DNA of 64,000 bases. Origin: Arthrobacter sp. Bz4. Its GTDB lineage: Bacteria; Actinomycetota; Actinomycetes; Actinomycetales; Micrococcaceae. The stretch is taken from contig NZ_QDAE01000002.1 in assembly GCF_003075455.1 (NCBI RefSeq), forward strand, positions 228,040 to 292,039. The letters run 5' to 3'. A program made the translations under genes and the position numbers. The notes under the pieces were generated by a model. It was not told where the DNA came from and did not search any database. It saw only the letters and a list, made by a program, of their open reading frames with translations. Of this stretch, positions 30,440-39,471 are shown in pieces (position 1 is the stretch's first letter; each line of letters starts with the position of its first letter).

Positions 30440-31306
30440 CTATTTGGTCGCATCCTTCGCGTCTTCTGCTACATCAGCGACCTTGCCGGTCGTTGCTGTA
30501 CCAGCGGACTTCGCTGCATCTGACGTCTCGTCGGCAGCGTTGCCGGCCTTGGCTGCCGCCCGATCGACGGCCTCCTTGATGTCAGCGACAACCTTCTTCG
30601 CCTCCTCAGCGCGCTCAGCCTCACCTGCGGGCTTGGTATCCACCTTGACGGGGGATTTCCAGGGGTCCTCGACCGGCTTGGAAGCCCGCCAGACGGCAAC
30701 GCCAGCGGTAATCGCTGCGGCGATGATACCGAAGATCAGCCAGCCCTTGCTGCCGCTCTTCTGCCGCTTCTTAAGATCGCGCGAGGCTTTCATGGCGGCG
30801 GCTGCTGCAGCCTTCTGGGCCTTTTTCACCGTCTTCTTGTCTCCGGTGACCTTGGTAACCGCCCGATTCACCGGTTCAGGGATCGTTGCGCCGGACAGGG
30901 AACGGGACACGCTGTCAGCGGCGTCTCCCAGTTTGTGGGACAGGGTCGGCAAATAATCGCCAACTACCTTGTCACGAGCGCCGGTGATCGCTGGAGCTGC
31001 GCGGTCGAGGGTCTTCTGGATGTGCGGGGTGGTGGTGTCAACCACCTGTGAAATACGCGGAGCAACCTTATCCAGGCCGTCCTGAATACGTGGGGTGACG
31101 GTGGAGATACCGTCGGAAATGCCGTGTGCGGCACGCTGTACTCCGTGCTGGATCATCGGCGACGCAGATCCGTAACCCTTTTCGATCCGTGGTGCAACCC
31201 AGTTGTAGGCGGCATCCACGCGTGGAGCTGCCCAGTCCCGTGCGGCTTCGGCACTCGTTACGACGCTCTTCTCGAGGTCGCGGGTCATACGTTTGTTCTT
31301 CTTCAC
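30440..31306 (-). CDS. Protein with proline-phased 11-residue repeats and one membrane helix
   Basis: This is not a family I can name with confidence. In residues 28-105 a proline recurs every 11 positions (28, 39, 50, 72, 83, 94, 105; position 61 is H), usually as P-R/H-I followed by an amphipathic stretch. This resembles the 11-mer repeats of amphipathic lipid-binding helices. A very basic segment (~155-187) precedes one membrane helix (~188-207), and the C-terminal ~75 residues are Ala/Lys/Asp-rich and likely disordered. GTG 31306 has a perfect GGAGG site. A peripheral membrane or envelope scaffold role is possible, but nothing proves it. Confidence 0.8.
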   Translation of the reverse strand: MKKNKRMTRDLEKSVVTSAEAARDWAAPRVDAAYNWVAPRIEKGYGSASPMIQHGVQRAAHGISDGISTVTPRIQDGLDKVAPRISQVVDTTTPHIQKTLDRAAPAITGARDKVVGDYLPTLSHKLGDAADSVSRSLSGATIPEPVNRAVTKVTGDKKTVKKAQKAAAAAAMKASRDLKKRQKSGSKGWLIFGIIAAAITAGVAVWRASKPVEDPWKSPVKVDTKPAGEAERAEEAKKVVADIKEAVDRAAAKAGNAADETSDAAKSAGTATTGKVADVAEDAKDATK

Positions 31307-31459
31307 ATCTGCCTCCCGGGAATAGTGACTGTTGACTGTCAGCCTACGGGGTATCGCAATGACGTGCTATTCGTTCGCGGTGTCCCCGACGATTTTTCAC
31401 TGTGCGCGGAACAGCTCAATCTCAGTGGTTTACCAGAGGGCGCATGAAAGAATGGAGGT

Positions 31460-32002
31460 ATGACAGCTATTGCAACAGCACAAGCAACTATCCACACCAA
31501 CCTCGGCGACATCAAGGTGAACCTCTTTGGGAACCACGCGCCGAAAACCGTGCAGAACTTCACGGGCCTCGCCACGGGTGAAAAGGCCTGGACCCACCCG
31601 CAGAGCGGCGAGGAATCCACCAAGCCGTTGTACGACGGGACGATTTTTCATCGGGTCATCAAGGATTTCATGATTCAGGGTGGAGACCCACTAGGTCAGG
31701 GTATCGGCGGACCGGGTTACCAGTTCGATGATGAGATCAACCCAGATCTGGATTTCACTGCGCCCTACAAGCTGGCCATGGCGAACGCAGGAATCCAGGG
31801 TGGCCGCGGTACCAACGGTTCACAGTTCTTCATCACCTCGGTCCCAACAACCTGGCTCCAGGGTAAGCACACCATCTTCGGTGACGTCACCGACGAAGCT
31901 TCGCGCACCATCGTCGAGCAGCTGAACGCTATTCCCACCGATGCACGGGACAAGCCACTGGAAGATGTTGTCATCAACTCGATCACGGTAGAACAGCTCT
32001 AA
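31460..32002 (+). CDS. ppiA: Peptidylprolyl isomerase (cyclophilin)
   Basis: A cytoplasmic cyclophilin that isomerises X-Pro bonds. The catalytic segment F-H-R-V-I-K-D-F-M-I-Q-G-G-D-P is present, with its active-site Arg, and the later N-G-S-Q-F-F-I-T motif is intact. At 180 residues it is a single-domain enzyme without a signal peptide. ATG 31460 follows a GGAGG site. Mycobacterium also keeps ppiA close to gyrA and crgA. Confidence 0.95.
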   Translation: MTAIATAQATIHTNLGDIKVNLFGNHAPKTVQNFTGLATGEKAWTHPQSGEESTKPLYDGTIFHRVIKDFMIQGGDPLGQGIGGPGYQFDDEINPDLDFTAPYKLAMANAGIQGGRGTNGSQFFITSVPTTWLQGKHTIFGDVTDEASRTIVEQLNAIPTDARDKPLEDVVINSITVEQL

Positions 32003-32009
32003 AACACCA

Positions 32010-32879
32010 ATGACATACGGAATCCCGGCGGACCAGCCGCAGCAGGAAGTCCCCGTGTGCGCCCGACACACAGACCGTGTCAGCTACGTCCGCTGCCAGC
32101 GATGTGGCAGACCTGCGTGCCCGGAGTGCCACCGACCGGCTGCCGTCGGGATTCAGTGTGTTGACTGTGTGAGGGAAAGTGCGCGGAACGTTCCCACCCA
32201 GCGAACCATATTCGGCGGTGTGGCCAGGCAAGGGAAGCCTATTCTCACCTTTTCAATCATCGGCATCTGCGCGGTGCTCTTCCTGCTGCAAATGGTCATC
32301 CCCGGGCTGACCGGAGCACTGGCCTATGCCCCCCTCTATACCTCCGAATACCTGTCACCTGAACCTTGGCGAATGCTGACGGCCGCGTTCCTGCACTCCA
32401 CCGGGTTCCTGCTCCACATCGCTTTCAACATGTACGCGCTCTGGATCATGGGGCAAGCACTGGAACCGTTGCTGGGGCGTACCCGTTTCCTGGCTCTCTA
32501 CCTGTTGTCCGCGTTTGGCGGATCCGTGGCAGTACTCCTGCTCTCCAACCCCCTGCAATCCGTGGTGGGAGCATCAGGCGCCGTCTTCGGCTTGTTTGGT
32601 GCGATGTTGATAGTCCAGCGCCGCAGAGGTGGCGACGTGCGTCAACTCGTGGTCCTGATCGCCATCAACGGCGTATTGGGCTTCGTGGTTCCAGGGATCT
32701 CCTGGCAGGCGCATCTTGGTGGGCTACTCACCGGAACCGCAGCCGCCGCAATCATCGCCTACGCCCCCAAAGGGAAGAACCGGTCCCTGATCCATTGGGG
32801 AGGTCTGGCGGGTCTGGCTGTGCTGCTCGTAGCCTTGACGATTCTCGGCTCGGCACTCGTACAACTACCGCTGGGTTAG
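32010..32879 (+). CDS. Rhomboid family intramembrane serine protease
   Basis: The N-terminal ~50 residues carry a cysteine/histidine cluster (C-A-R-H, C-Q-R-C, C-P-E-C-H, C-V-D-C) that should bind zinc, as in B-box-like ribbons. Six or seven membrane helices follow. The catalytic serine lies in G-A-S-G-A-V-F-G-L-F-G-A and the catalytic histidine in H-L-G-G-L-L-T-G. This N-terminal zinc ribbon plus rhomboid architecture is common in actinobacteria. It starts 7 bases after the ppiA stop. Substrates are unknown. Confidence 0.92.
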   Translation: MTYGIPADQPQQEVPVCARHTDRVSYVRCQRCGRPACPECHRPAAVGIQCVDCVRESARNVPTQRTIFGGVARQGKPILTFSIIGICAVLFLLQMVIPGLTGALAYAPLYTSEYLSPEPWRMLTAAFLHSTGFLLHIAFNMYALWIMGQALEPLLGRTRFLALYLLSAFGGSVAVLLLSNPLQSVVGASGAVFGLFGAMLIVQRRRGGDVRQLVVLIAINGVLGFVVPGISWQAHLGGLLTGTAAAAIIAYAPKGKNRSLIHWGGLAGLAVLLVALTILGSALVQLPLG

Positions 32880-32882
32880 AAG

Positions 32883-33012
32883 TTGTCCACAAGGTTTATC
32901 AACAGCGGGGATAACTTACACACATGTAATTCCACAGCTGTGGATAAGCATGGGGCCGAAAACGTCCACCTTCAGACCTGATCCCAGCAAAGTTACCCAC
33001 AGCTGTGGATAA
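32883..33012. promoter_or_regulatory. DnaA-box cluster outside oriC
   Basis: Two perfect DnaA boxes (TGTGGATAA at 32939-32947 and 33004-33012) each sit head to head with a weaker partner two bases away (32928-32936 and TTACCCACA at 32993-33001), centred on AGCT. Further near-boxes lie at 32883-32891 (TTGTCCACA), 32896-32904 (TTATCAACA), 32906-32914 and 32916-32924. The stretch lies between the 3' ends of convergent genes, so it is not a promoter region. It may titrate DnaA or act as an accessory element; this is inferred from sequence. Confidence 0.75.
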
Positions 33013-33052
33013 CTTAGTGCACAACGTGTGTACGAGTCCGCCTTAACGGCAA

Positions 33053-33119
33053 ACGCGTCCGCAGTAACTATGGGACAGGGACCGAAATTGGCTCTGTCCC
33101 ACTACCAGTGCGGACGCGT
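33053..33119. repeat. Nested inverted repeat between rhomboid and crgA
   Basis: Outer arms ACGCGTCCGCA (33053-33063) and TGCGGACGCGT (33109-33119) are perfectly complementary. Inner arms TGGGACAG (33071-33078) and CTGTCCCA (33094-33101) form a second stem within. No T tract follows on either strand. It may terminate both convergent genes or belong structurally to the adjacent DnaA-box cluster. Confidence 0.75.
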
Positions 33120-33147
33120 CAGGGAAGTGGTTGTGGGGAAGCGTGGG

Positions 33148-33399
33148 TCAGTGCCACTTCGTCGTCATCAGAAACCCGATGATCGCCAGGCCGAATCCGA
33201 TCATGATATTCCACGAGTCGATTGAGGGAATAGGGAAGCGTGCCTCGGATACGTAGTAGACGATGATCCACAGCAACCCCAGAATCATCAACCCGAACAT
33301 GACGGGTTTGTACCAGACCGGATTGGGCTTCCGCTCGGCGGAGGCAGCGGTGCTGGACTGACTCGGTTTCCTGTTCTTGCGGGACTTCGACTCGGGCAC
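33148..33399 (-). CDS. crgA: Cell division protein CrgA
   Basis: CrgA is a small actinobacterial septation factor that contacts FtsZ and the peptidoglycan synthases. The 83-residue protein has a basic N-terminal tail, then two membrane helices separated by a short loop with the S-I-D-S-W-N motif, and ends F-L-M-T-T-K-W-H, all typical. GTG 33399 has a strong AGGAGG site. Location near the pknAB/pbpA operon is conserved in actinobacteria. Confidence 0.95.
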   Translation of the reverse strand: MPESKSRKNRKPSQSSTAASAERKPNPVWYKPVMFGLMILGLLWIIVYYVSEARFPIPSIDSWNIMIGFGLAIIGFLMTTKWH

Positions 33400-33556
33400 T
33401 GGTCCTCCTAGAGAGGCGAAGCCACAGTGGCAACGCCTTAGTGTTTACCCTCACAAGGGCTCGGCAGTCGGCGATGACGCACGCTATCCTGAAAAAAGGA
33501 TCAATGTCATCAGCACGGTTCCGCACAATTCTAACCACTGAACCGGTGCTGGGGTG

Positions 33557-33582
33557 CAGTACCCCACCCAGGTGGGGTACTG
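33557..33582. promoter_or_regulatory. Perfect palindrome in the crgA-pabA divergent region
   Basis: CAGTACCCCACC (33557-33568) and its exact reverse complement (33571-33582) flank two bases. It lies 100 bases before the pabA/trpG start and 158 bases before crgA, with no other feature in the 283-base gap. It may be an operator or a short hairpin; there is no T tract. Confidence 0.55.
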
Positions 33583-33682
33583 GTAGCCTGCGCGCAGTGC
33601 GGGACAAACCAGCGGAGCACGTTGCTGGTGATCAAGGTACAACAGGCCGCAAGAGTTCAACGACGGGCATTTCACGAGCGCT

Positions 33683-34327
33683 ATGAGCAAAACCACCCGC
33701 ATTCTGGTCATCGACAACTACGACAGCTTTGTTTACACCCTGGTCGGCTACCTGCAGGAGTTGGGCGCCGAAACCACTGTGGTGAGGAACGACGACGTCA
33801 CCCTGGCTGAGGCGATCGCTCTCGCGGAGGTGCGTGACGGTGTGCTGATTTCACCGGGCCCAGGGACGCCCGCCGATGCCGGGATATGCGTCGAGATGAT
33901 CAAGTGGTGCGGTGCCAGTTCGACACCGATGCTCGGGGTCTGTCTGGGGCATCAGGCGTTGGCGGAGGCCTTCGGTGGCAGCGTTACCCATGCACCAGAG
34001 CTGATGCACGGCAAGACATCCCTGGTGGAACACGAGGCAGGGAGCATCTTTACGGGGCTGCCGTCGCCGTTTACCGCGACCCGCTACCACTCGCTTGCCG
34101 CGGTCAGCGATGTGGTTCCACCAGATCTGGTGGTCACAGCGCGCACGGCAAGCGGCATCATCATGGGGTTGGAGCACCGAACTGCTCCGCTGTGTGGGGT
34201 GCAGTTTCACCCAGAGTCCGTGTTGACCGAGGGCGGGTATCGCATGCTCGGCAACTGGCTTGAGTCACTGGGTCTGGTCGGGGCCGCTGAGAAGTCGTCA
34301 ACCCTGAGCCCGCTGATTTCCAAATAG
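33683..34327 (+). CDS. pabA: Aminodeoxychorismate/anthranilate synthase component II (glutamine amidotransferase)
   Basis: This class I glutamine amidotransferase supplies ammonia to chorismate-using partners for folate (PabA) or tryptophan (TrpG). The start I-L-V-I-D-N-Y-D-S-F-V-Y-T-L is diagnostic. The nucleophilic Cys is in L-G-V-C-L-G-H-Q, the His/Glu pair in H-P-E-S-V-L-T, and an oxyanion region reads S-P-G-P-G-T-P. No partner subunit is nearby, so PabA and TrpG cannot be told apart; some actinobacterial enzymes serve both. Length is 214 residues. Confidence 0.9.
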   Translation: MSKTTRILVIDNYDSFVYTLVGYLQELGAETTVVRNDDVTLAEAIALAEVRDGVLISPGPGTPADAGICVEMIKWCGASSTPMLGVCLGHQALAEAFGGSVTHAPELMHGKTSLVEHEAGSIFTGLPSPFTATRYHSLAAVSDVVPPDLVVTARTASGIIMGLEHRTAPLCGVQFHPESVLTEGGYRMLGNWLESLGLVGAAEKSSTLSPLISK

Positions 34328-34385
34328 GTCCAGCGACCCGGAAAGCTAGGCTTTGCAGTCCAGAGCCAAGGTTGACAGTCCTGAG

Positions 34386-36254
34386 CTAGGGCTCTGCAGT
34401 CTCTTCCGGCGGCGTCGGGGCAGGAGTCGGCTCAGGGTCTACTGACGGGTCGTCCTCGGGTTCGGGAGCAACGGCTACGGTAATCACTATTTGCGTGCCC
34501 GGCGCGACCACCGAACCGGGTTCTGCACTCTGCTTGGTGACAGTGTCGGGGTCCACAACGGCGTTTTCTACTTCTTCAATGCGGTAGGTCAAACCCTTCG
34601 CCGGGTCCTCCAACTGCGCTATCGCTTCTTCCGTAGTCAATTCGATCAAACGCGGCACTTCGACCAACCCGGTAGATAACACCAGGTCGATATCGGATCC
34701 GATCGGCACTGACTCTCCTGCCCCGGGGCTGGTGGAGATCACACGGTCGGCCGGAACCGTTGCGCTGTTCTCCTGGGTCACCGCGCCGCCGCTGAGGCCG
34801 GCTGAGGATAACGCATCCCTGGCTGACGACTCGGTCATGCCAATGATGTTCTCGGGAATGATCGCCTCGGAGGGGCCCTCGGAAATGGTGACGTTAACTG
34901 TTGAGCCGGGTTCCACCTCTTCCCCCGCCCCCGGGTCCGAATCGATTACCAACCCGGGATCGACGGAGTCGCTGAAATCCTCGTCAAACTGTGGGCGCAG
35001 GTCGGCAGCGAAGATGGCATTGGCTGCCTCATCCTGAGTCATGCCCTCGACGGTCGGTACCGCCTGCAGCACCGGACCCTCTGGCTCGGAGTTAAGGAGG
35101 TTCAACAACACAAACGTCCCACCGGCGAGAACCAGTGCCACGATGATAAAAAATGTTGTGGTCCACGCCCGCCGGGCCGCACGACGGCGGTCTTCGTCGG
35201 CATCGCGGTCGGCGTTAAACGTCCGAGAAATCGACAGTGGAGGCTGATCTTCCGTGAGGGGACCCGAACTCATCGACCCGCCGGCCAGCACCTTCGCCAT
35301 GGCGCGGGTCTGCGGGCCCTCAGCCCCGGCGGCCGAAACGGCAGCCGCGGGTAGGGTCGATAGTGCCTCGGTGGCGCGTTCCTGGGGCTGGGTAGTAGGA
35401 ACAACACCCTTGCGGGCCTGCTGCAATGCAACCCGGAAGGCCACAGCGTCCTGGTAACGGTCCTGACGGTCTTTTTCAAGGGCCCGGTGCAATACCGCAT
35501 CGAGTGCCGGTGAGACTTCGGGGTTGAACTGACTGGCCGGTTTGGGTACTTCCCGGACGTGCTGGTACGCCACTGAAACCGGGCTGTCGCCGACGAACGG
35601 CGGACGAGCGGTGAACAGTTCGTACATCAGGCATCCAGCCGAGTACAGGTCACTGCGCGCGTCAACGGTCTCGCCCCTGGCCTGTTCAGGCGAGAGATAC
35701 TGGGCGGTGCCGATGACGGCCTGGGTTTGGGTCATGGTGGCAGCGGAGTCGGCGATGGCCCGGGCAATACCGAAGTCCATCACCTTGACGTTTCCCTCCG
35801 GCGTGATCATCACGTTCGCGGGTTTGATATCGCGATGCACAATACCCGCCTTGTGGCTGTACTCCAGTGCCGACAGCACGCCCACCATGTGCTCGGCTGA
35901 CTGGTCGAGGGTCAGCTCCCCCGCGCGAATGAGATCGCGAAGTGTCCGTCCCGCAACGTACTCCATCACGATGAACGGGACCTTCACGTCGTCTACTGAA
36001 CGCCCGGCGATTTCTTCTTCGCCGGTGTCATAGACGGACACGATGGTGGGGTGGTTCAATGCGGCGACTGCCTGTGCTTCCCGACGGAAACGGGACTGGA
36101 ACAGAGGGTCCCGGGCCAGGTCCTGACGCAACAGTTTGATTGCCACGGACCGGCCCAGCCGGATGTCACGACCGAGGTGCACATCGGCCATCCCTCCACG
36201 GCCAATGAGCTCACCTACTTCGTAACGCCCGTTCAGGACCCTGTCAGTGGTCAC
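34386..36254 (-). CDS. pknB: PASTA-domain serine/threonine kinase PknB
   Basis: This transmembrane kinase senses peptidoglycan fragments or lipid II and phosphorylates growth regulators. The kinase domain (~10-275) has the glycine loop I-G-R-G-G-M-A-D-V, H-R-D-I-K-P-A-N and D-F-G-I-A-R. A juxtamembrane region and one membrane helix (~370-390) are followed by three PASTA repeats in the extracellular part and a Pro/Glu-rich tail. I prefer GTG 36254 (M-T-T-D-R-V-L-N-G-R-Y-E-V), since a GGAAGGCGG site precedes it; ATG 36275 is possible. It is the last gene of the leftward fhaA-pknB operon. Confidence 0.94.
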   Translation of the reverse strand: MTTDRVLNGRYEVGELIGRGGMADVHLGRDIRLGRSVAIKLLRQDLARDPLFQSRFRREAQAVAALNHPTIVSVYDTGEEEIAGRSVDDVKVPFIVMEYVAGRTLRDLIRAGELTLDQSAEHMVGVLSALEYSHKAGIVHRDIKPANVMITPEGNVKVMDFGIARAIADSAATMTQTQAVIGTAQYLSPEQARGETVDARSDLYSAGCLMYELFTARPPFVGDSPVSVAYQHVREVPKPASQFNPEVSPALDAVLHRALEKDRQDRYQDAVAFRVALQQARKGVVPTTQPQERATEALSTLPAAAVSAAGAEGPQTRAMAKVLAGGSMSSGPLTEDQPPLSISRTFNADRDADEDRRRAARRAWTTTFFIIVALVLAGGTFVLLNLLNSEPEGPVLQAVPTVEGMTQDEAANAIFAADLRPQFDEDFSDSVDPGLVIDSDPGAGEEVEPGSTVNVTISEGPSEAIIPENIIGMTESSARDALSSAGLSGGAVTQENSATVPADRVISTSPGAGESVPIGSDIDLVLSTGLVEVPRLIELTTEEAIAQLEDPAKGLTYRIEEVENAVVDPDTVTKQSAEPGSVVAPGTQIVITVAVAPEPEDDPSVDPEPTPAPTPPEETAEP

Positions 36255-36296
36255 TTGTCCGCCTTCCGCCTGCATCTGAATAGTGAGGGAAGCGCG

Positions 36297-37184
36297 TTAG
36301 GGCGCTTCGGTGGTGGGTGGGGGGCTGGTGGTTTCTTCGGGTGGCGGGGTGGTCTGCGGAGGTCCGGAAGACACCACGTAGTTGACGGCGCTGCCGGGTT
36401 CAACTTCCGAACCTTCGCTGGGGTCCACTCTCAGCACAGTTCCGGCAGGCTCCTCGGATTCCTCTTGTCCAGCATTGGCTGGTTGCAGGCCCGCATTGAG
36501 CAGGGCTTGCTGGACTTCCTGTTCAGTGGAGCCCACCAGACCTGATGGCACCTCAACCGGCGCCGGTCCCGAGGAGGAGGTGACCGTCACTGCTGCACCA
36601 CGCGCAAGGGTTCCCACCGGGCTGACACTGAGGACGAGGCCTTCTGCTATGTCGGATTCTTCCTGCTCGGTCGAGACCGCCAGGCCGAGGGCACCGAGTT
36701 CGGCAACCACTTCATCGACCGGGCGGCCTTCGAACTGAGCGGCACTAATGACAATTTCAGGCTCTGCGGTCTCAACGGGTTCAGTCGTGGGCGGTTCGGA
36801 GGGGGTTTCCGATTCCGTCTCGGACGGTGTCGCGCTAGGCGAGGTTGTGGTCGTAGTGGTGGCCGGGGGGGTACTGGGGTCGTCGTCAGCCCCGGTCAGA
36901 ACGGGCCAGAGGAAAAACAACCCGACGCCAAGTCCTACCAACAAAAACAGGAGAATCAACGGAATCAGCCAGGGGCTCCTGCCGCGAGACTCTGGTACCG
37001 GCTCGCCCCGGTCGATCTCCTCTTCGTGCCATTCGCGGGACGCTGCAACGTCGTCGTTCCCCGCAGCAGCGGCGCCGACCATCGGCATCGACGACGTCGA
37101 CGTCGGCACTACCGTCGTAGCCGAAGTTTCCGGAGCCGGGACTGGTGCGGTGATCGGTCCGGTGCTGTTGCCGAATAGGAGCAT
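36297..37184 (-). CDS. pknA: PknA-type kinase, membrane and PASTA part (frameshifted)
   Basis: This frame continues the kinase encoded by 37109-38032 in another register. It starts in the juxtamembrane linker (upstream codons read [13 protein letters not shown]), then has one strong membrane helix (~72-92), a Thr/Ser/Pro-rich linker and two PASTA repeats (~135-275). On its own it has no kinase domain and no ribosome-binding site of note. The first part's frame instead runs into a short unconserved tail. A one-base indel near 37205-37230 joins the two into a normal-looking PASTA kinase. Confidence 0.75.
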   Translation of the reverse strand: MLLFGNSTGPITAPVPAPETSATTVVPTSTSSMPMVGAAAAGNDDVAASREWHEEEIDRGEPVPESRGRSPWLIPLILLFLLVGLGVGLFFLWPVLTGADDDPSTPPATTTTTTSPSATPSETESETPSEPPTTEPVETAEPEIVISAAQFEGRPVDEVVAELGALGLAVSTEQEESDIAEGLVLSVSPVGTLARGAAVTVTSSSGPAPVEVPSGLVGSTEQEVQQALLNAGLQPANAGQEESEEPAGTVLRVDPSEGSEVEPGSAVNYVVSSGPPQTTPPPEETTSPPPTTEAP

Positions 37185-38032
37185 GCCTGGGACCGCGGCT
37201 TCAGCAGCACGGATGTCATCCTGCGGATGGCGGCTACCGCCTGTGCCAGCAACTCGGCATCGGCGGGGCGATCGGCCGGGTCCTTGGCGAGCATCGAGGC
37301 TATGAGCGCGCGGACCGGGGTAGGGATGGTTTCGGGGAGTGGCGGTGGGGCGTCATTGACCTGGGCCAGTGCAATAGCGATCTGGGATTCCCCGGAGAAC
37401 GGACGGCGGCCAGCGAGTAGCTCGTAACCAATCACGCCCAGGGCATAGATGTCGCTGGAGCCGGTGGCAGCCTGGCCTGTGGCCTGTTCAGGGGCAAGGT
37501 ATTGGGCGGTGCCCATGACCTGTCCGGTGGCGGTCAGTGGAACCTGATCAGCGAGACGGGCGATACCAAAGTCGGTGATTTTGACCCGACCGTCAGGGAG
37601 GATCAGCAGGTTGCCGGGCTTTACGTCGCGGTGAACCAAACCCTGACGGTGTGCCACCGACAGCGCCGTGGCAGTCTGGCCAACGATGGACAGCGCCCGG
37701 TCCGGTGAGAGGACCTGTTCGCGTTCGATGATGGTGGACAAGGGCTGGCCGGGGACCAACTCCATGACCAGATAGGCCGAGCCGCCTTCCTCGCCGTAGT
37801 CGAAGACATTGGCAATGCCATCGTGGTTCAGTAGCGCAGTGTGTCGAGCCTCAGCGCGGAAACGGTCCAGGAAATTAGGGTCACCCGTGTATTCCTCTTT
37901 GAGGATCTTGATCGCAACTTCCCGGCCCAGGACCTGGTCCATTGCCTTCCAGACCTCGCCCATTCCGCCAATGGCAATCCGGTCGGTGAGCTTAAACCGT
38001 CCGCCTAAGGTGATACCTGATGTAGGTCTCAC
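37109..38032 (-). CDS. pknA: PknA-type serine/threonine kinase, catalytic part (frameshifted)
   Basis: A complete kinase domain: I-G-G-M-G-E-V-W-K in the glycine loop, the lysine in [21 protein letters not shown] and the A-P-E motif. After about residue 275 (A-A-I-R-R-M-T) the translation loses family resemblance and ends 30 residues later. The next frame supplies the linker, membrane helix and PASTA repeats. The GTG at 38032 overlaps the pbpA stop. If the shift is real, the product is a soluble kinase lacking its sensor; if an error, this is an intact PknA of about 570 residues. Confidence 0.85.
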   Translation of the reverse strand: MRPTSGITLGGRFKLTDRIAIGGMGEVWKAMDQVLGREVAIKILKEEYTGDPNFLDRFRAEARHTALLNHDGIANVFDYGEEGGSAYLVMELVPGQPLSTIIEREQVLSPDRALSIVGQTATALSVAHRQGLVHRDVKPGNLLILPDGRVKITDFGIARLADQVPLTATGQVMGTAQYLAPEQATGQAATGSSDIYALGVIGYELLAGRRPFSGESQIAIALAQVNDAPPPLPETIPTPVRALIASMLAKDPADRPADAELLAQAVAAIRRMTSVLLKPRSQACSYSATAPDRSPHQSRLRKLRLRR

Positions 38033-39471
38033 TTATTCAACACCGCCTCTATCAATTGCCTAGCGCTTGGACTTGTTAGTTGTGCACCCGTCGCTATGTC
38101 GACGTTCTGCATCACGATCGATACCACCACCTGCGGGTCGTCCGCTGGTGCGAAACCAGTGAACCAGGCGTTGTCGCCCTGGCCTGAAACCTCGGCCGTG
38201 CCGGTTTTGCCCGCCACTTCCACCCCTGGAATAGCCGCTGCCCGCGCCGTGCCGTTGTTGACGACGTTCACCATCCATTCGGTGAGCTGGTTCGCGGAGT
38301 CAGCGCTCATTGATTCCCTCAGTACTTCGGGTTCGGATGCGCTGATCCGCTCAAGATCGGGGGCGCGCAGGGCCTTCACCAAATTGGGCTTCATGAGGAC
38401 CCCGTCATTGGCAATGGCGGCGTTCACCATGGCCATTTGCAGCGGAGTGACCCTCACATCGAACTGGCCGATTGCTGACTGGGCGAGTGCTGGCTGGCTG
38501 AGCTCTGCAGGGAACTGGCTTGCGGCAACCTCAACCGGGACGAAGAACTTCTCCCCGAAGCCGAAGTCCTGCGCCTGCTCCAGGACTGTTTCTTCGCCCA
38601 ATTCCCAGGCAATCTGCGCGAACGGCGTATTACAGGATTGCTCAAGCGCGAATTCCAGGTCAGCAGTTGCCCGGGCAGCGCAGCCTCCGTTGATGAAGTT
38701 GGGAAGGCCAGCGTCCGTGCCGGGCAGGTCGAGGACCGCCGGGTTGGGTATTTCTGAATCTGCGTCAAAGTCGCCTGACTCAAGTGCCGCGGCTGCTACC
38801 ACAAGCTTGAAGACCGAACCGGGCGCAACCAGTGACTGCGTGGCTGGGTTGAAATACGGCGACAGTCCGGGAACCGACGAGAGTTCCTCGAGGTTTTCCA
38901 TCACCACACCCGTGTCATGGCCTGCAAGCAGGTTCGGGTCGTAGGACGGCTTGGAGACCATGGCAAGGACGTTGCCGGTGCCGGGTTCCATGACAACGAT
39001 CGACCCTTGCTGACCGTCGGGAATCAAATCCCAGGCGAGCTGCTGGATCTCTGGATCGATAGTCAACTCGACCGACGCGCCCTTAACCTGGGCACCGGAG
39101 AACAACTGAACAATACGGTCATAGAACAAGTCGTCACTTGCGCCGGAAAGCTCATCGGCCATCACGCTTTCCAACTGGGTGGCACCGTTGGCCAGAGAGT
39201 AGAACCCGGTCAGGTGGGCGTAAAGGTTCGGTTCGTTGTAGACCCGCTGATAGTTGAACTCGTCATCGGACGGGACCGACTCCGCTATCGCCCGCCCGTC
39301 CACAAGGATAGATCCACGATTCTTTCCAAAATCCTGGAGGAGTGACCGGTTGTTCCAGTCGTTGTCCGCCAAGGCCTCAGCCTCGAAGAACTGGACGAAC
39401 GTCAGAGCCCCCAGAACCAAGGTGAACATGGCGAGGGCTACCAGCCATGAGCTTCGTATTGCCTGGTTCAC
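38029..39471 (-). CDS. pbpA: Penicillin-binding protein, class B transpeptidase (PbpA)
   Basis: This class B transpeptidase cross-links peptidoglycan for growth or division. The N-terminal membrane anchor is residues ~8-30. The catalytic serine is in S-V-F-K, the second motif is S-C-N, and the third is K-T-G-T-A-E. The 480-residue length fits actinobacterial PbpA, which acts with the downstream PknA/PknB kinases. Start and stop overlap neighbours (ATGA with ftsW/rodA, GTGA with pknA). A beta-lactam class target. Confidence 0.95.
   Translation of the reverse strand: MNQAIRSSWLVALAMFTLVLGALTFVQFFEAEALADNDWNNRSLLQDFGKNRGSILVDGRAIAESVPSDDEFNYQRVYNEPNLYAHLTGFYSLANGATQLESVMADELSGASDDLFYDRIVQLFSGAQVKGASVELTIDPEIQQLAWDLIPDGQQGSIVVMEPGTGNVLAMVSKPSYDPNLLAGHDTGVVMENLEELSSVPGLSPYFNPATQSLVAPGSVFKLVVAAAALESGDFDADSEIPNPAVLDLPGTDAGLPNFINGGCAARATADLEFALEQSCNTPFAQIAWELGEETVLEQAQDFGFGEKFFVPVEVAASQFPAELSQPALAQSAIGQFDVRVTPLQMAMVNAAIANDGVLMKPNLVKALRAPDLERISASEPEVLRESMSADSANQLTEWMVNVVNNGTARAAAIPGVEVAGKTGTAEVSGQGDNAWFTGFAPADDPQVVVSIVMQNVDIATGAQLTSPSARQLIEAVLNK

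Noticed and set aside
33119..33607. 162-codon minus-strand frame over crgA
   Set aside because: A shadow of crgA and its promoter region; crgA itself is clear in another frame.
34343..34402. Imperfect direct repeat (AGCTAGGCTTTGCAGTC-like) near the pknB end
   Set aside because: Two partial copies only, poorly matched and without clear pairing or T tract; not strong enough to call a terminator or element.
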